From positions 1,860,001 through 1,924,000 of the forward strand of contig JACKAQ010000001.1 in NCBI GenBank assembly GCA_020634975.1: DNA of 64,000 nt. The letters run 5' to 3'. Each line of letters begins with the position of its first letter. Position 1 is the stretch's first letter. The notes under the pieces are model-generated. The model saw only the letters and a list, made by a program, of their open reading frames with translations. It had not been told where the DNA came from and made no database searches. This stretch comes from JACKAQ01 sp020634975 [NCBI: Calditrichia bacterium]. GTDB lineage: Bacteria > Calditrichota > Calditrichia > RBG-13-44-9. Both the position numbers and the translations under genes were made by a program. Below are positions 24,367 through 34,475 of this stretch, one piece after another.

Positions 24367-27300
24367 TTAAGGAACCTGCGTATTTGCATCTCTATTTGAC
24401 AACGCCATATTAGCATCACTAATCGTTACGATTCCCGAAAGATTGTAATCATACACAGAGTATCCGACAAAATCTCTGTTTGACAATGCATCATTCCGGT
24501 CAGCGATCGTAATGATTCCAGAATTGTTACCTTCTCCGGCATACAAACCCCATACACCAACGTCCACAGTTACTGCTCCGTCTGAGCCATAGTAGCTTTT
24601 CGAATCGCCGGTATAATCATACAAACTGCTGTTTTCTGTTAAGCTAACGGCATTGGTGCTCATCACCGCCAGGTGGTTTCGATGCTTAATTACCACGTAA
24701 TAATCACCCTCTGCGGCATCGAGCGTAACGGATTCCGTGGTGCCGTCGTCATCCACGAGCAGCCCGTCATTCCGCAGCAAAACGCTTTTGGACACAACTG
24801 CGGCACCGGTTGGCGTGCTGCGTAATTCGACCAACACCCAATCTGTAATGTTTGCAGGCATCGACACAACGTTGCGCGGATTGGCTTTATACGGCGCTGC
24901 CAGCGGCAGATAACCGGAAGTATTTAATGTGGTTGTCATCAGCCCGGTGCCGGAATCGTAAGCGCCTTGCAGAAATATTTTGGCTTTCAGGCTTACCGTT
25001 GGGCTTTGGGCAATGGTAAAATTGACCTGATCTTTTGCACTCCAATTGCCGCTATCCAAAACTCTTGTGGTAATTGTTGTTGAGTCCGTAATACTAATGG
25101 GCGAGGAATACGCAGTTGCGTTTCCGGAAATGCCGCCATTTACTGCTCTCGGATCTGTTCCATCAGTCGTGTAATAAATGGTGCCTGACCCATTGGGATT
25201 GCTCAACGTTACGGTAAAACCGCTTGCAACAGCACCACCACGTTTGTTAAACGTCGGTGGATCAATATCCGGGTAATAACCTTCGGTGCGCAGCGCGGTA
25301 ATAAACTGCGCTACGTTTCCGTCCATCAACGCGGCGATGGCATCCACCTCTGCCTGCCAGTGAATATCACGTTTAAACAGTGGCTCATCTCTAACTTCCA
25401 TTGCGTCGCCCCATTTGGCGGATTCGGCGATCATCGCATCCCGCACATATTGATTGAGGGTATTCCAACGCGCCAGAGAAGCGGAATCGGTGAGCACACC
25501 ATCGTTAAAGCAGTGCATATACACTCTGTCTGCAAAGTGCGTCATAAATTCGGAGCTTTCGCGAAGCGCAACCCAGATTTTGGATTGAAAATCACTTTCT
25601 GTTGAACCGGCTCTGTGATCCGGATGCACCCATGCACCGCTTACATCATCAAAATCCTTGGTAACATCCCAAGACCATTCTGAATCCCAACTGTAAAAGC
25701 GATAGGGTCCAGCAGGACTATTTTGATTTCCACCCCAATAATTTTTTCCGGGCCAGTCTGTCACCGCACCAAACCAATTCAACATCATGTAATCTATAAA
25801 ATTATCGATATCGAGATATTCCTGCATCTCCGCATAGTTGGCAGCATTGGACATATTCATATTTACTAAATCTGACGCCAAATGATTAAACCGTGTTGCA
25901 TCACCAGAGATGGTGCCGTCGTGATTCATGGCGTACCAATCTTCCTCATTACCGCCAAAATATTCGGAGCTGAAAAATTGATCCGGACGTTCTACCGGAT
26001 TATAAAGTCCCCAGTAGATTCCATTTATGTAAAGATGAACAAAATTGCCATGAGCGCCATATCCTGTCATGGCGATTTGGGTATCGCGGAACCATTGGTC
26101 TTCTGTGTAGGTCGTTTCTTCCGGATTCCATTTGCGCGCCCACGAACGGTTATTACCGCCACGGAGCACAATACGTTTCTGGTCTTTATCCGCTGTGCTG
26201 CCGTTCAGCGGTGCGTCACGGAAAATATTTGTATTCCAGGTTGCTGAACCGTATTCGGATTTGAAACTTAAACGGAGGGAGCGCTTCAGGCGATCGTGGC
26301 TGTGCCCTTCAATGCCGCAATCCTGCTGATCGTTTCTGTTGGGATTGTGAAAATCCAAATATTCCATAGAAACGCGTTGCTCAATATCGCCATCATCAGC
26401 ATCGTAAAAGTGATCTTCACCAAATAAGCTGTCGGGATCCAACGAAATGATCATCGATGGAATATCCGTCAACCCTTTAATGATGCTCCCGCTGTACGCC
26501 GGATCATTCACAATTGTCGGATCCATTTCGTAATCGTGGTAAGCTTCCGGATCATTACTGCCCACACTGTACATTTGAACCGGATATCCATCGATATTAT
26601 ACGGCTGCTGGATCACATCATCCAGGAAAAGATAAGAATGGGTTTCCACCCGGGTTGGCTGATAACCGGTTTGATATGCCGCAGCGCGCAAAACGGTTGT
26701 CGTATTAATCGTAATGGCTCCGCTGTAAACACTGCCGTTGGACGGCGTGGGTTTGCTGCCATCGAGCGTATAGCGGATTTCTACATTGGGTGTAGTAGTA
26801 GAAATTGTTACATCAAATGATGTTTCATAAAAACCGCGTTCCGGTGAAATGGTTAATGGGTCGATCGGTAATGTGCCGTCTGTATTTGCGGAGCCGGGTG
26901 TGGGCACATCAAAAAATTGGAGCACATTGTTAAAATAGCCGTAGGAAATATCCGAGGCTTGCGGTGGAAAGGGAGCGTATTCGGAAACAACAACCGTTCC
27001 GTTCGGCTGAACCAGACCCAGATATTCACCACCGGCACTCAGTTTAAAATTGGTGTGCAGTTCGCTGCCGGTGCGGTTTTTGTCCGAGGCAAAAACAACC
27101 AGATAGCCACCTGCCGGAATCACCCGCGACGGAAACTGCCATTGAACAAGATTGTTATCGCTGTCTGTCAAATACCAGTTTTCCAGATTTATCGCTTCTG
27201 CGCCCGTGTTGTGAATTTCAAGCCAATCCGAATACTCGCCATCTTCATCCTGCAGCGTTGTTTGGTTGCTGGCCATAAATTCGCTGATTTCCAGATCCAT

Positions 27301-28137
27301 CGGGAAATATTCTTTGATGAAAATTGTGAATGGCTTATCAACAAATGACTCATCATCATATATAGCACGCACGGTAATTTGATGACTGGTGTCTGCATCA
27401 AAATCCAGCAAATTGGTGTTGGCGACCCGTAATTCATCATCAACGATTTTAAAGCGTCCACCGGCGTCGTCAATCAGGGAATATGTAACAGACGCTGTGG
27501 TTTCCAAATCGGTGGCAATTATAGTTGCGATATAAAAATCATTGGGTCTGTTTTCTGTGACATCATCATCCGTTAGCACAATATCGACAGTGCCAGCAGC
27601 ATTTACCGCACCGGGAGAAGGTGTTGCAAAATATGCCAAACCGCTGCCCAAAACGCCGAATGACACATCACCGGCCTGAATAGGGAACGATGGAGTGTAT
27701 TCATATTCGATAATTGTCGTATCCGGTCGGACGAGTGCCAGATATTCACCGTCTGCAGTCAGTCTAAAATTGGTGTGCAGTTGCGGCGATGTCAGGTTTT
27801 TGTTCGAAGCAAAAACGATCAAATACCCACCGGATGCCAACGAAATTGCCGGAAACGCCCATTTGGATAAACGCGTGGAATCATCAGTAAGATACCAACC
27901 GGTAAGGTCCACCGTGGATGGACCGGCATTGTATAATTCCAGCCAGTCCGAATATTCATTATCATTATCCACAAGAGTAGAATTGTTATTTGCCATAAAT
28001 TCGTTAATTCGAACACCGGTTTGTGCAGCCACCGGTACAACCGACTGTAAAAACAGCGTTGCCAATACAACAAGTGCAGCACATCGACAACCGGTTACAA
28101 AATTCATTCGGAGATCAAAGTAGTTTTGAGGCTTCAT
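24367..28137 (-). CDS. CotH-kinase-family surface protein with lamin-tail, chitobiase-C-like and dockerin-like parts
   Basis: The 1256-residue protein starts at 28137 after AAAGGAT and has a signal peptide ending VAAQ (about 39). Order: lamin-tail domain (about 42-180, RINEFMANN ... SDWLELYN), cadherin-like strand region (190-275), second lamin-tail domain (283-425), a CHB_HEX_C-type module (435-520, TPNVEIRYTLDGSKPTPSNG), CotH kinase domain (about 555-960, with YWGLYNPVERPDQFF and SWDSEWSWD), a second CHB_HEX_C-type module (985-1055), a module found in many tagged FCB proteins (1060-1200), and two dockerin-like calcium loops (NNSGIITIADRND, YNLSGIVTISDAN). CotH domains phosphorylate protein serines in spore coats. 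The target here is unknown. Confidence 0.9.
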   Translation of the reverse strand: MKPQNYFDLRMNFVTGCRCAALVVLATLFLQSVVPVAAQTGVRINEFMANNNSTLVDNDNEYSDWLELYNAGPSTVDLTGWYLTDDSTRLSKWAFPAISLASGGYLIVFASNKNLTSPQLHTNFRLTADGEYLALVRPDTTIIEYEYTPSFPIQAGDVSFGVLGSGLAYFATPSPGAVNAAGTVDIVLTDDDVTENRPNDFYIATIIATDLETTASVTYSLIDDAGGRFKIVDDELRVANTNLLDFDADTSHQITVRAIYDDESFVDKPFTIFIKEYFPMDLEISEFMASNQTTLQDEDGEYSDWLEIHNTGAEAINLENWYLTDSDNNLVQWQFPSRVIPAGGYLVVFASDKNRTGSELHTNFKLSAGGEYLGLVQPNGTVVVSEYAPFPPQASDISYGYFNNVLQFFDVPTPGSANTDGTLPIDPLTISPERGFYETSFDVTISTTTPNVEIRYTLDGSKPTPSNGSVYSGAITINTTTVLRAAAYQTGYQPTRVETHSYLFLDDVIQQPYNIDGYPVQMYSVGSNDPEAYHDYEMDPTIVNDPAYSGSIIKGLTDIPSMIISLDPDSLFGEDHFYDADDGDIEQRVSMEYLDFHNPNRNDQQDCGIEGHSHDRLKRSLRLSFKSEYGSATWNTNIFRDAPLNGSTADKDQKRIVLRGGNNRSWARKWNPEETTYTEDQWFRDTQIAMTGYGAHGNFVHLYINGIYWGLYNPVERPDQFFSSEYFGGNEEDWYAMNHDGTISGDATRFNHLASDLVNMNMSNAANYAEMQEYLDIDNFIDYMMLNWFGAVTDWPGKNYWGGNQNSPAGPYRFYSWDSEWSWDVTKDFDDVSGAWVHPDHRAGSTESDFQSKIWVALRESSEFMTHFADRVYMHCFNDGVLTDSASLARWNTLNQYVRDAMIAESAKWGDAMEVRDEPLFKRDIHWQAEVDAIAALMDGNVAQFITALRTEGYYPDIDPPTFNKRGGAVASGFTVTLSNPNGSGTIYYTTDGTDPRAVNGGISGNATAYSSPISITDSTTITTRVLDSGNWSAKDQVNFTIAQSPTVSLKAKIFLQGAYDSGTGLMTTTLNTSGYLPLAAPYKANPRNVVSMPANITDWVLVELRSTPTGAAVVSKSVLLRNDGLLVDDDGTTESVTLDAAEGDYYVVIKHRNHLAVMSTNAVSLTENSSLYDYTGDSKSYYGSDGAVTVDVGVWGLYAGEGNNSGIITIADRNDALSNRDFVGYSVYDYNLSGIVTISDANMALSNRDANTQVP

Positions 28138-28630
28138 GCTAAGATCCTTTGTTTCACCTGAATTAAAGGTTAGCTCTTTCGCGTAATCGTTATAAACAGT
28201 ATAGTAATTCAGGCATTATCTTTTGTGATTATCTTCTCATAAATTAAATTTCAATTAGAAAAAGATTTAAAAATTGAACAGCTTTTGAATGCTTTTTGCT
28301 ACATGTCGGAGATATTTATTAAGTTTTTTGTTTCTATTTTTTATTTGAAAGCAAACCAAATTCCAATATTGCATTACATAAAAAAAAGCACCCACATTTA
28401 TCACCAACAGACCAATTGCTGATAAATGGATGTTTCTATTACAAACAATTATTGTGATAGTGTTTAGAAATGAAAAAGACCCTAACGACTTCGATATGGC
28501 ACGCTGCTAACAATGAACAGCATCGATCATTAAACTTGCCCGGATTAACGGCTTTAGTTGATTCGATATTCCGGGCATAACAAAATATTTTCAGCGTGAT
28601 TTTTGGCGAACCACACCGGATTTTTTGGCC
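28138..28630. other. Non-coding gap between beta-helix protein and CotH genes
   Basis: An AT-rich 490-base stretch with no credible gene. It holds the terminator-like hairpin at 28380-28432 after the beta-helix gene and must hold the CotH promoter. I could not pick out promoter elements. Confidence 0.5.
28380..28432 (-). terminator. Probable rho-independent terminator
   Basis: On the minus strand CATCCATTTATCA pairs with TGATAAATGtgGGTG across a 16-base loop, followed by CTTTTTTTT. It lies about 200 bases past the stop of the beta-helix gene. Confidence 0.5.
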
Positions 28631-30967
28631 CTAAAACCAGACAGTTTGGGCAATGTTCGACAACGTGAACGATGTCCGCAAAGTGCCGCCGGAATAAGTG
28701 CCGCCCGTATACACACCGTCTTTCAGTGTACCGGTTGAGCTTCCGCCGGTATATACACGGTATGTTGTGCCGGTGTTGAGATCGGCGCTGGAAAAGATGA
28801 TCGAATAATACTGCCGTGTCGGCGCAAACGTTACCAGATTATTACCGCTGGCATCTTCCAGATGGAACAGGGTTCCTGCCGAAATAACCTGATTGGTCCT
28901 GAGCAATACCGAATATTGGGAAGAGGACTGAACCGGTCCCTCCGTCATATCCGAATTTGTGCCGGATGCAACCATAAAACCGCCGTTGACAACAAAATCG
29001 CCGTTGACATCAACACCAACCTCCGACGAAGATTGTGGACCGTGTATAATGATAATGCCGCCATTAATAAAAATATCGCCATTACTGTCCAGCGCATCGC
29101 CGTTGGTTGTGTTCACAAAAACGTAGCCATCGTTTATTGTCAGATGGCTTCCGTCATATTGCGAGCCATCAAACCCAAAAGTCGGGTTGATGCCATCTTC
29201 GCTTGCGTTTATATGAATTTCTCCACCGTTGATATTTATTCCGGGTGATTCCATCCCTTCAAGCGAATTTGTGATATTGATAACACCAAGGTTGATGGTG
29301 AGCGAAATTTTGGATTCGAGACCGACATCTGTAGATGAGATAGTCATATTTGCATTTTCGATAACAATGGCGTTATCAGCCGAAACCGCTTTGGCTTCTG
29401 CGTATTCACCGGAACTTCCCGGAACAATGGTAATCGGATTTCCGGTTGTTGTGATGCTAATTGATGGCACCGATACCGGATTACCAATATTCAGTTGCCC
29501 ATCAACCGAAATTCCTTTACCGGCGTCTCCCGAATGGCTCAGCGTTACCACACCGCCAACAAGATTTATGTTGGCATCTGCTTTAATGCACGGACCGTGA
29601 TATGCGTCCGGATTGCCCAGTTGATTCGTATAAGCCTCGCCATCCCCGGTGGATGTGATGGTAAGTGTTCCGGAATTCATATGGACGCTGCCATCACTCG
29701 AAATGCCTCTGCCTGCCTTGCCGGATGTGTTGATCGTGATGTTGCAATTGTCAATCTGAACGTTTGTTTCCGCCGAAATTGCCGTACAATAAGAAGGATC
29801 GAAACCGGCACCCGATGCGCTCAACACCGCATCACCGGTCGTATTGATATTCAGTGTGCCGCCGGTAATTTTAACATCTTGTTTGGAATACAAACCCAGC
29901 GCCCGATCGCCATCCACAGTGATGTTTATTGTGCCACCGGATATGTGCATGGTGCTATCGCATTTCAACGCAATATTCCCTAAAGTCGAGTTCAGGACTG
30001 TAACAACTCCGTCGGTGATTTCTATTACACCGTCGCTGCCATCAATCCCGTCTCCGTCAGAAGTAACATGCACAATTCCACCATTCATAAAAAAGCCGTC
30101 ATTCGTGTGTATACCGTCTTTCACGGCGCTGTTGACGATGATATTTCCATCATTAACTTCAATGTAGTCATCGCTTCTGAGACCATGTTCATCATTTCCA
30201 AAACCGTTGATTGTCAAATTCCCGGAACCTTCAAAAATCAGTTGGCCTTCGCTAAAAAAAGCCGCATCCTGATCTTCATTATTCGGCGGTGTCGCATAAT
30301 TAACGCCGTCTGTTAACACATTTGTTGTTCCGCCCGCAAGATGAACGGTAATTCTTTTTCCGGTTTGCACATTAATTGCGGGTCCATCCGGATTGGTAAT
30401 CTGAACACCATTCAAATACAACTCCAGCCGTAAATCGGAATAAATTTTAAACATCCCGTCGCTGGTTGATCCGGATAATGCATATCTGATATTGCTGATG
30501 CCGGAATTGGCATTCACAGTTACATTGGCACCGGAGACATTCACCTGCACACCGAGAGAATCCAGCGGATTTTCCACCGTCACGCTTGAGCCGTTGTATG
30601 TGATATAAACGGTCGAGTCTATGCTGTTGTCAAAAGTGATGCTGTCGATATCCGAAAGTGCAAATTCTGTTAAATTCTGCGAGGTTCGAAAATAAGCAAA
30701 AGTGCCGGCATCGTTAAAAAATACGCTGTCGATATCTGAAATCAGCAGTTGAACAATGCCTGTTTGCGAATGAATATTGAGTTTCGCCTGAGCGCTGACA
30801 GCATTTGTATTGCCACCAATGCCCGGAAGACCGAAGGTAATGTTGTCAATATCAGAAAGTGTAAATTGTTCAAGCCCGCCGGTTTTTTTGGTAACATCAA
30901 CCGTTTGCGCAACAGAAAGCATCGTTATAAAAACAACACACAACAAAGGTAATATTCTTCTGGTCAC
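28631..30967 (-). CDS. Cthe_2159-family carbohydrate-binding beta-helix protein
   Basis: The start is a GTG at 30967 with CGGAG nine bases before it. The 778-residue protein has a signal peptide (1-20, ending SVAQ). Residues 25-125 hold three copies of a short motif (FTLSDIDNITF, LLISDIDSVFF, FALSDIDSITF). From about 150 to 700 there are parallel beta-helix repeats with turns such as DGIHTNDGFFMNGG and GDGIDGSDGVIEI, the mark of the Cthe_2159 (DUF4353) family, whose founder binds polygalacturonate and other acidic glycans. The family is often encoded with CotH and VTC genes. It follows the small tagged protein by 15 bases and ends in a short beta tail without a sorting tag. Confidence 0.88.
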   Translation of the reverse strand: MTRRILPLLCVVFITMLSVAQTVDVTKKTGGLEQFTLSDIDNITFGLPGIGGNTNAVSAQAKLNIHSQTGIVQLLISDIDSVFFNDAGTFAYFRTSQNLTEFALSDIDSITFDNSIDSTVYITYNGSSVTVENPLDSLGVQVNVSGANVTVNANSGISNIRYALSGSTSDGMFKIYSDLRLELYLNGVQITNPDGPAINVQTGKRITVHLAGGTTNVLTDGVNYATPPNNEDQDAAFFSEGQLIFEGSGNLTINGFGNDEHGLRSDDYIEVNDGNIIVNSAVKDGIHTNDGFFMNGGIVHVTSDGDGIDGSDGVIEITDGVVTVLNSTLGNIALKCDSTMHISGGTINITVDGDRALGLYSKQDVKITGGTLNINTTGDAVLSASGAGFDPSYCTAISAETNVQIDNCNITINTSGKAGRGISSDGSVHMNSGTLTITSTGDGEAYTNQLGNPDAYHGPCIKADANINLVGGVVTLSHSGDAGKGISVDGQLNIGNPVSVPSISITTTGNPITIVPGSSGEYAEAKAVSADNAIVIENANMTISSTDVGLESKISLTINLGVINITNSLEGMESPGININGGEIHINASEDGINPTFGFDGSQYDGSHLTINDGYVFVNTTNGDALDSNGDIFINGGIIIIHGPQSSSEVGVDVNGDFVVNGGFMVASGTNSDMTEGPVQSSSQYSVLLRTNQVISAGTLFHLEDASGNNLVTFAPTRQYYSIIFSSADLNTGTTYRVYTGGSSTGTLKDGVYTGGTYSGGTLRTSFTLSNIAQTVWF

Positions 30968-30982
30968 GGTATTATCTCCGGG

Positions 30983-31441
30983 CTATTTAATTAATATCAT
31001 TTGTTTGGACAGAATGCTTTCACCGCTTTTTACTGCATAAATATAAATGCCACTAGCTACGCGGTTGCCATTCTGGCTTGTGCCATCCCACACCACTTCG
31101 TGTGAGCCTTCGATTTGGGTTTTGCTCAAAATTTCTTTCACGAGCTTACCGTTTATATCAAAAACACTAACGTTTACGGCCGACGTTTTGGGCAATTGGT
31201 AGACAATCGTCGTAGACGGATTGAACGGATTTGGATAATTCTGCAACAGTTTAAATGTTTGCACAAACTGATGCAGTTTATCGCCATCTTCAATAGCGGT
31301 TAAATTTCCAAATTCGATTTTTTGGATATCATCGATTGAAAACGTAACCGTGCTTCCATCTTTCAGGTTTATGTTCAGATTAAAATTTTGACTAAACCCA
31401 ACTGAAGTCAGGATAATGAGGATTAAAAAAAGCTTCTTCAT
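30983..31441 (-). CDS. Small secreted protein with a SIDDIQKIEF motif and type IX sorting tag
   Basis: The ATG at 31441 (MKKLFLILI) follows AAAGGGCGGG, so the 152-residue form is chosen. A signal peptide (1-18) is followed by NLKDGSTVTFSIDDIQKIEF, which resembles the SDIDxITF motif repeated in the next gene, and then a full sorting domain (NYPNPFNPSTTIVY ... SGIYIYAVKSG). Apart from these two parts there is almost nothing, so it is a minimal tagged surface protein. It forms an operon with the beta-helix protein and may display or recruit it (inference). Confidence 0.8.
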   Translation of the reverse strand: MKKLFLILIILTSVGFSQNFNLNINLKDGSTVTFSIDDIQKIEFGNLTAIEDGDKLHQFVQTFKLLQNYPNPFNPSTTIVYQLPKTSAVNVSVFDINGKLVKEILSKTQIEGSHEVVWDGTSQNGNRVASGIYIYAVKSGESILSKQMILIK

Positions 31442-31777
31442 AAACCCGCCCTTTGATTGTTTTTTGATAATAAATTGATGACATCGAATTCTTTTGAGCA
31501 TTGGCTGATCGTTCATTATAATTCGCTTGCACAATTATCGACGTATTTGTGTCAATCCGACATTTTGAATAATTTTGCTTATTGAGAGCAAGGCATCAAT
31601 ATAATATGCTCAATTTTTGAGGAAAGCTTGTGGTTTAACGCACCCTTTGCCAACAAAAAGATTTAGCGGAATTGATCTTCCAATCCGCGCGATTGTTTTA
31701 GCTGGCAAAAAATGGTTACAGCGGAAACGCAAATCGCATTTCCGCAACAAAAATCATCGGGAAAAATCGATTAAATT

Positions 31778-34270
31778 TTATCGCCAACCACAGCCCCAAC
31801 CGGATCGTTCATCAAATGATTGATCCGCACCAATCGGGGAACCGGCCGGCGGATCGCCCGGTTTGGAGATGCGGAGTTTCTCCGGATTTTCCTGAAATTG
31901 GGAAATCTGGGAAATGGCGAACACATATTCGGCAAACTGATTCGGATCTTTTTTAATTTTCGGTTTGGATGTCGTTAACCACGTTTTGAGTTCATCGAGT
32001 TTCAGAAAAGCGATTGCGCGCACCTGCGGCACAGCGTTCTCGTTTGCTGCCAATGCCATTAAATGATACAGCACCACATTATTCACCACGCGCCGGATTT
32101 CCCCGGGATAACCGGTTTCTGATTTCGCCTGCCAGGTGGATTGGATCACTTTGTCCAGCACTTCCGCCAACCCGGGAAAGGCGTTGTCGCGGGCGTGATA
32201 TTCCACCAATCGCGCAGCCCGTTCCGGATGCAGCAGCAATCCGACAGTCATATCTGCCGCCGTTTCCGCAGCGGATAGCGGGTCGAATGTCACTCCCGTG
32301 CGGATGTCGAACATTTCGCGATCGCGCCAGTAGCCGTACGGACGCGGCGGGATCAGTCGCAAAATATTCTCCGGGATCGCCAGTACTTCCGGTTGAATCG
32401 TGCGGATCAGCGCTGCCAACGCGTACCGTTGTTGCGATGGCGGCACCATTTCCGTGACGGTTTGCCCGTCGCCGCGAACGGCATACGAGTAATTCAATCC
32501 GCCGAGTAATTTGGCTGCGCCCTCCAATTGATAGCGATGAAAGAGGTAAATTGGCACCAACACTTCTTCCAGCGTTGCCATCGGCGCATCTTCGCGGATG
32601 TTGTTTTCAGAAAAATTGGCCAGCGCGACGGAGCGGACGTTCAGCACGCGATTCAGCTCATCCACGGGGTTGCTGCCGTTATCCCACAAATGCGCAAACG
32701 GATGCGCCCCGCCCGCCGGACGTGCATCCGCATCGGAAATATATTTCAAGCCCTGCGAAATCGTCTGGCTGACGATGGCATTCAGCCCGGATTTTTCGTC
32801 GGTTCCCTCGGGAAAATCCTGATAGCCGTATGCGATTGCGGCTTTGTCCCATTCGCCGATGCCGGTGTCATACGCATCGGATAAATCGATATTGCCGGTG
32901 TCATCCAGCGTTGCCAGCGGATGCGGATAATCCATCACCGACGCGCGATTGTTGACGCTGGCCGCAAAATTGTGCGCCAGCCCGAGCGTGTGCCCAACCT
33001 CGTGCGCGGACAATTGGCGAATCCGCGCCAGCGCCATTTCCTGCATTTCCGGCGACACCGGCTTCCCGCTTTCGTATGGCGACAGCAATCCGGCGGCGAT
33101 CAGAAAATCTTGCCGCACCCGCAACGAGCCCAGCGACACGTGACCTTTCAGGATTTCGCCGGTTCGCGGATCGGTAACGGTGGAACCGTATGACCAACCA
33201 CGGGTTGAGCGATGCACCCATTGAATCACGCTGTAACGAATATCCAGCGGATCGGCGCCTTCCGGCAATATTTTCACCTGAAACGCATTTTGGTATCCGG
33301 CGGCTTCGAACGCCTGGTTCCACCATTGCGCGCCTTCCAGCAACGCGGAGCGAATCGGTTCCGGCGTGCCCGGATCGAGATAATAGACAATCGGTTCGAC
33401 CGCTTCGCTCATCGCCGCACCGGGATTTTTCTTTTCCAGATGATGCCGGGCAATAAACCGCTTCACGATCGGTTCGGAAATTGGCGTTGCGTAATCCATA
33501 TATTCGATGCCGAAATAGCCGGATCGCGGATCAAAAACACGCGGTTTGTAGCTGTTTTCCGGCAATTTCACAAACGAATGATGTTGACGAACGGTGATCG
33601 CCTGCGGCGTCGGCACCACCTGCCGGACGTATGATCCGGGTGAATTTCCGGCGAATGTGAGCGTTACTTCGAATTCCGAATTTTGCGGAAAATTTTTGGT
33701 TCGCGGGAGATAAAACGCGGATCGCGACGCATCCAGCGAAAAACTGCCCTGACCGGATTGGCTGAGCGTACCGGTCACGTTGTGCGCGTCGCGCAGAAAA
33801 AAGCTGCTCGCATCGACCAACACGCTGTTGCCGGATTCCGCAACAACCTCGCCGCCCCACAGTACGGATTGGGCGAAGGCTTCCTCAACCGCCAATCGCT
33901 CGGCGGTGTTTTCGGTGATCGCGCGGAAGGCATAATTCGGCTGGAGCAACAGCACTTTCGGACCGCTTCGCACAAATTTCACGATGCGCTCGCCGCCCAA
34001 TTGCCCGCGATCCAACCCGATATCGTTCGAACCGACGCCGGTCGCCAACGCGTTTACGTAGAGAAATTCCGTTTCTAATTTGTCGATTTCCAGCCAGATT
34101 TTGCCGTTTTCCGCATCCCAATAAAAGGTAAAAAATCCCTCAAATTGTTGCATTTTTGCGGTTTTTTCTGCGATCGTTTTCGGGGATTGGGAACCGTCGC
34201 CGGATTTCGGCTGCGCAAAAACACAGCTTGCAATCAGCAAAAACAGCATCATTTTTATAAAATATTTCAT
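31778..34270 (-). CDS. Met-zincin-type zinc metalloprotease (DUF5117/DUF4953 type)
   Basis: The ATG at 34270 has AGGAG at good distance. The 830-residue protein has a signal peptide ending VFAQP (about 20). The first 330 residues match the DUF5117-like beta-rich pro-region of this secreted FCB protease group. The catalytic zinc site is HEVGHTLGLAHNF (HExxHxxGxxH) near residue 415, with the Met-turn-like SVMDYPHP some 25 residues later, which places it among metzincins. The C-terminal 300 residues are helical. The protein ends in an unusual GWGCGW. It stands alone: a terminator separates it from the redox operon upstream. Confidence 0.88.
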   Translation of the reverse strand: MKYFIKMMLFLLIASCVFAQPKSGDGSQSPKTIAEKTAKMQQFEGFFTFYWDAENGKIWLEIDKLETEFLYVNALATGVGSNDIGLDRGQLGGERIVKFVRSGPKVLLLQPNYAFRAITENTAERLAVEEAFAQSVLWGGEVVAESGNSVLVDASSFFLRDAHNVTGTLSQSGQGSFSLDASRSAFYLPRTKNFPQNSEFEVTLTFAGNSPGSYVRQVVPTPQAITVRQHHSFVKLPENSYKPRVFDPRSGYFGIEYMDYATPISEPIVKRFIARHHLEKKNPGAAMSEAVEPIVYYLDPGTPEPIRSALLEGAQWWNQAFEAAGYQNAFQVKILPEGADPLDIRYSVIQWVHRSTRGWSYGSTVTDPRTGEILKGHVSLGSLRVRQDFLIAAGLLSPYESGKPVSPEMQEMALARIRQLSAHEVGHTLGLAHNFAASVNNRASVMDYPHPLATLDDTGNIDLSDAYDTGIGEWDKAAIAYGYQDFPEGTDEKSGLNAIVSQTISQGLKYISDADARPAGGAHPFAHLWDNGSNPVDELNRVLNVRSVALANFSENNIREDAPMATLEEVLVPIYLFHRYQLEGAAKLLGGLNYSYAVRGDGQTVTEMVPPSQQRYALAALIRTIQPEVLAIPENILRLIPPRPYGYWRDREMFDIRTGVTFDPLSAAETAADMTVGLLLHPERAARLVEYHARDNAFPGLAEVLDKVIQSTWQAKSETGYPGEIRRVVNNVVLYHLMALAANENAVPQVRAIAFLKLDELKTWLTTSKPKIKKDPNQFAEYVFAISQISQFQENPEKLRISKPGDPPAGSPIGADQSFDERSGWGCGWR

Positions 34271-34410
34271 CAAATTTCTCCTGTTGTGACAATGGATTTC
34301 CGGTTGCGGGCAACCGGTTTTTTGATATCAACGGGGATATAATACCAAAGTTGCGCCAATAATTGAACGCTTTTTATCGCATTCAACCGATTGATTTGAC
34401 GGGAGATAAA

Positions 34411-34452
34411 AGAAAACCCGCGTCCCCAACCAAAATCGGGAACGCGGGTTTG
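34411..34452 (-). terminator. Rho-independent terminator of the redox/sulfur operon
   Basis: On the minus strand AAACCCGCGTTCCC pairs with GGGGACGCGGGTTT across an 11-base loop, followed by TTCTTTT. It starts 24 bases past the stop of the YeeE/rhodanese gene. Confidence 0.8.
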
Positions 34453-34475
34453 AATATTGCCCATTTAATATCGCA

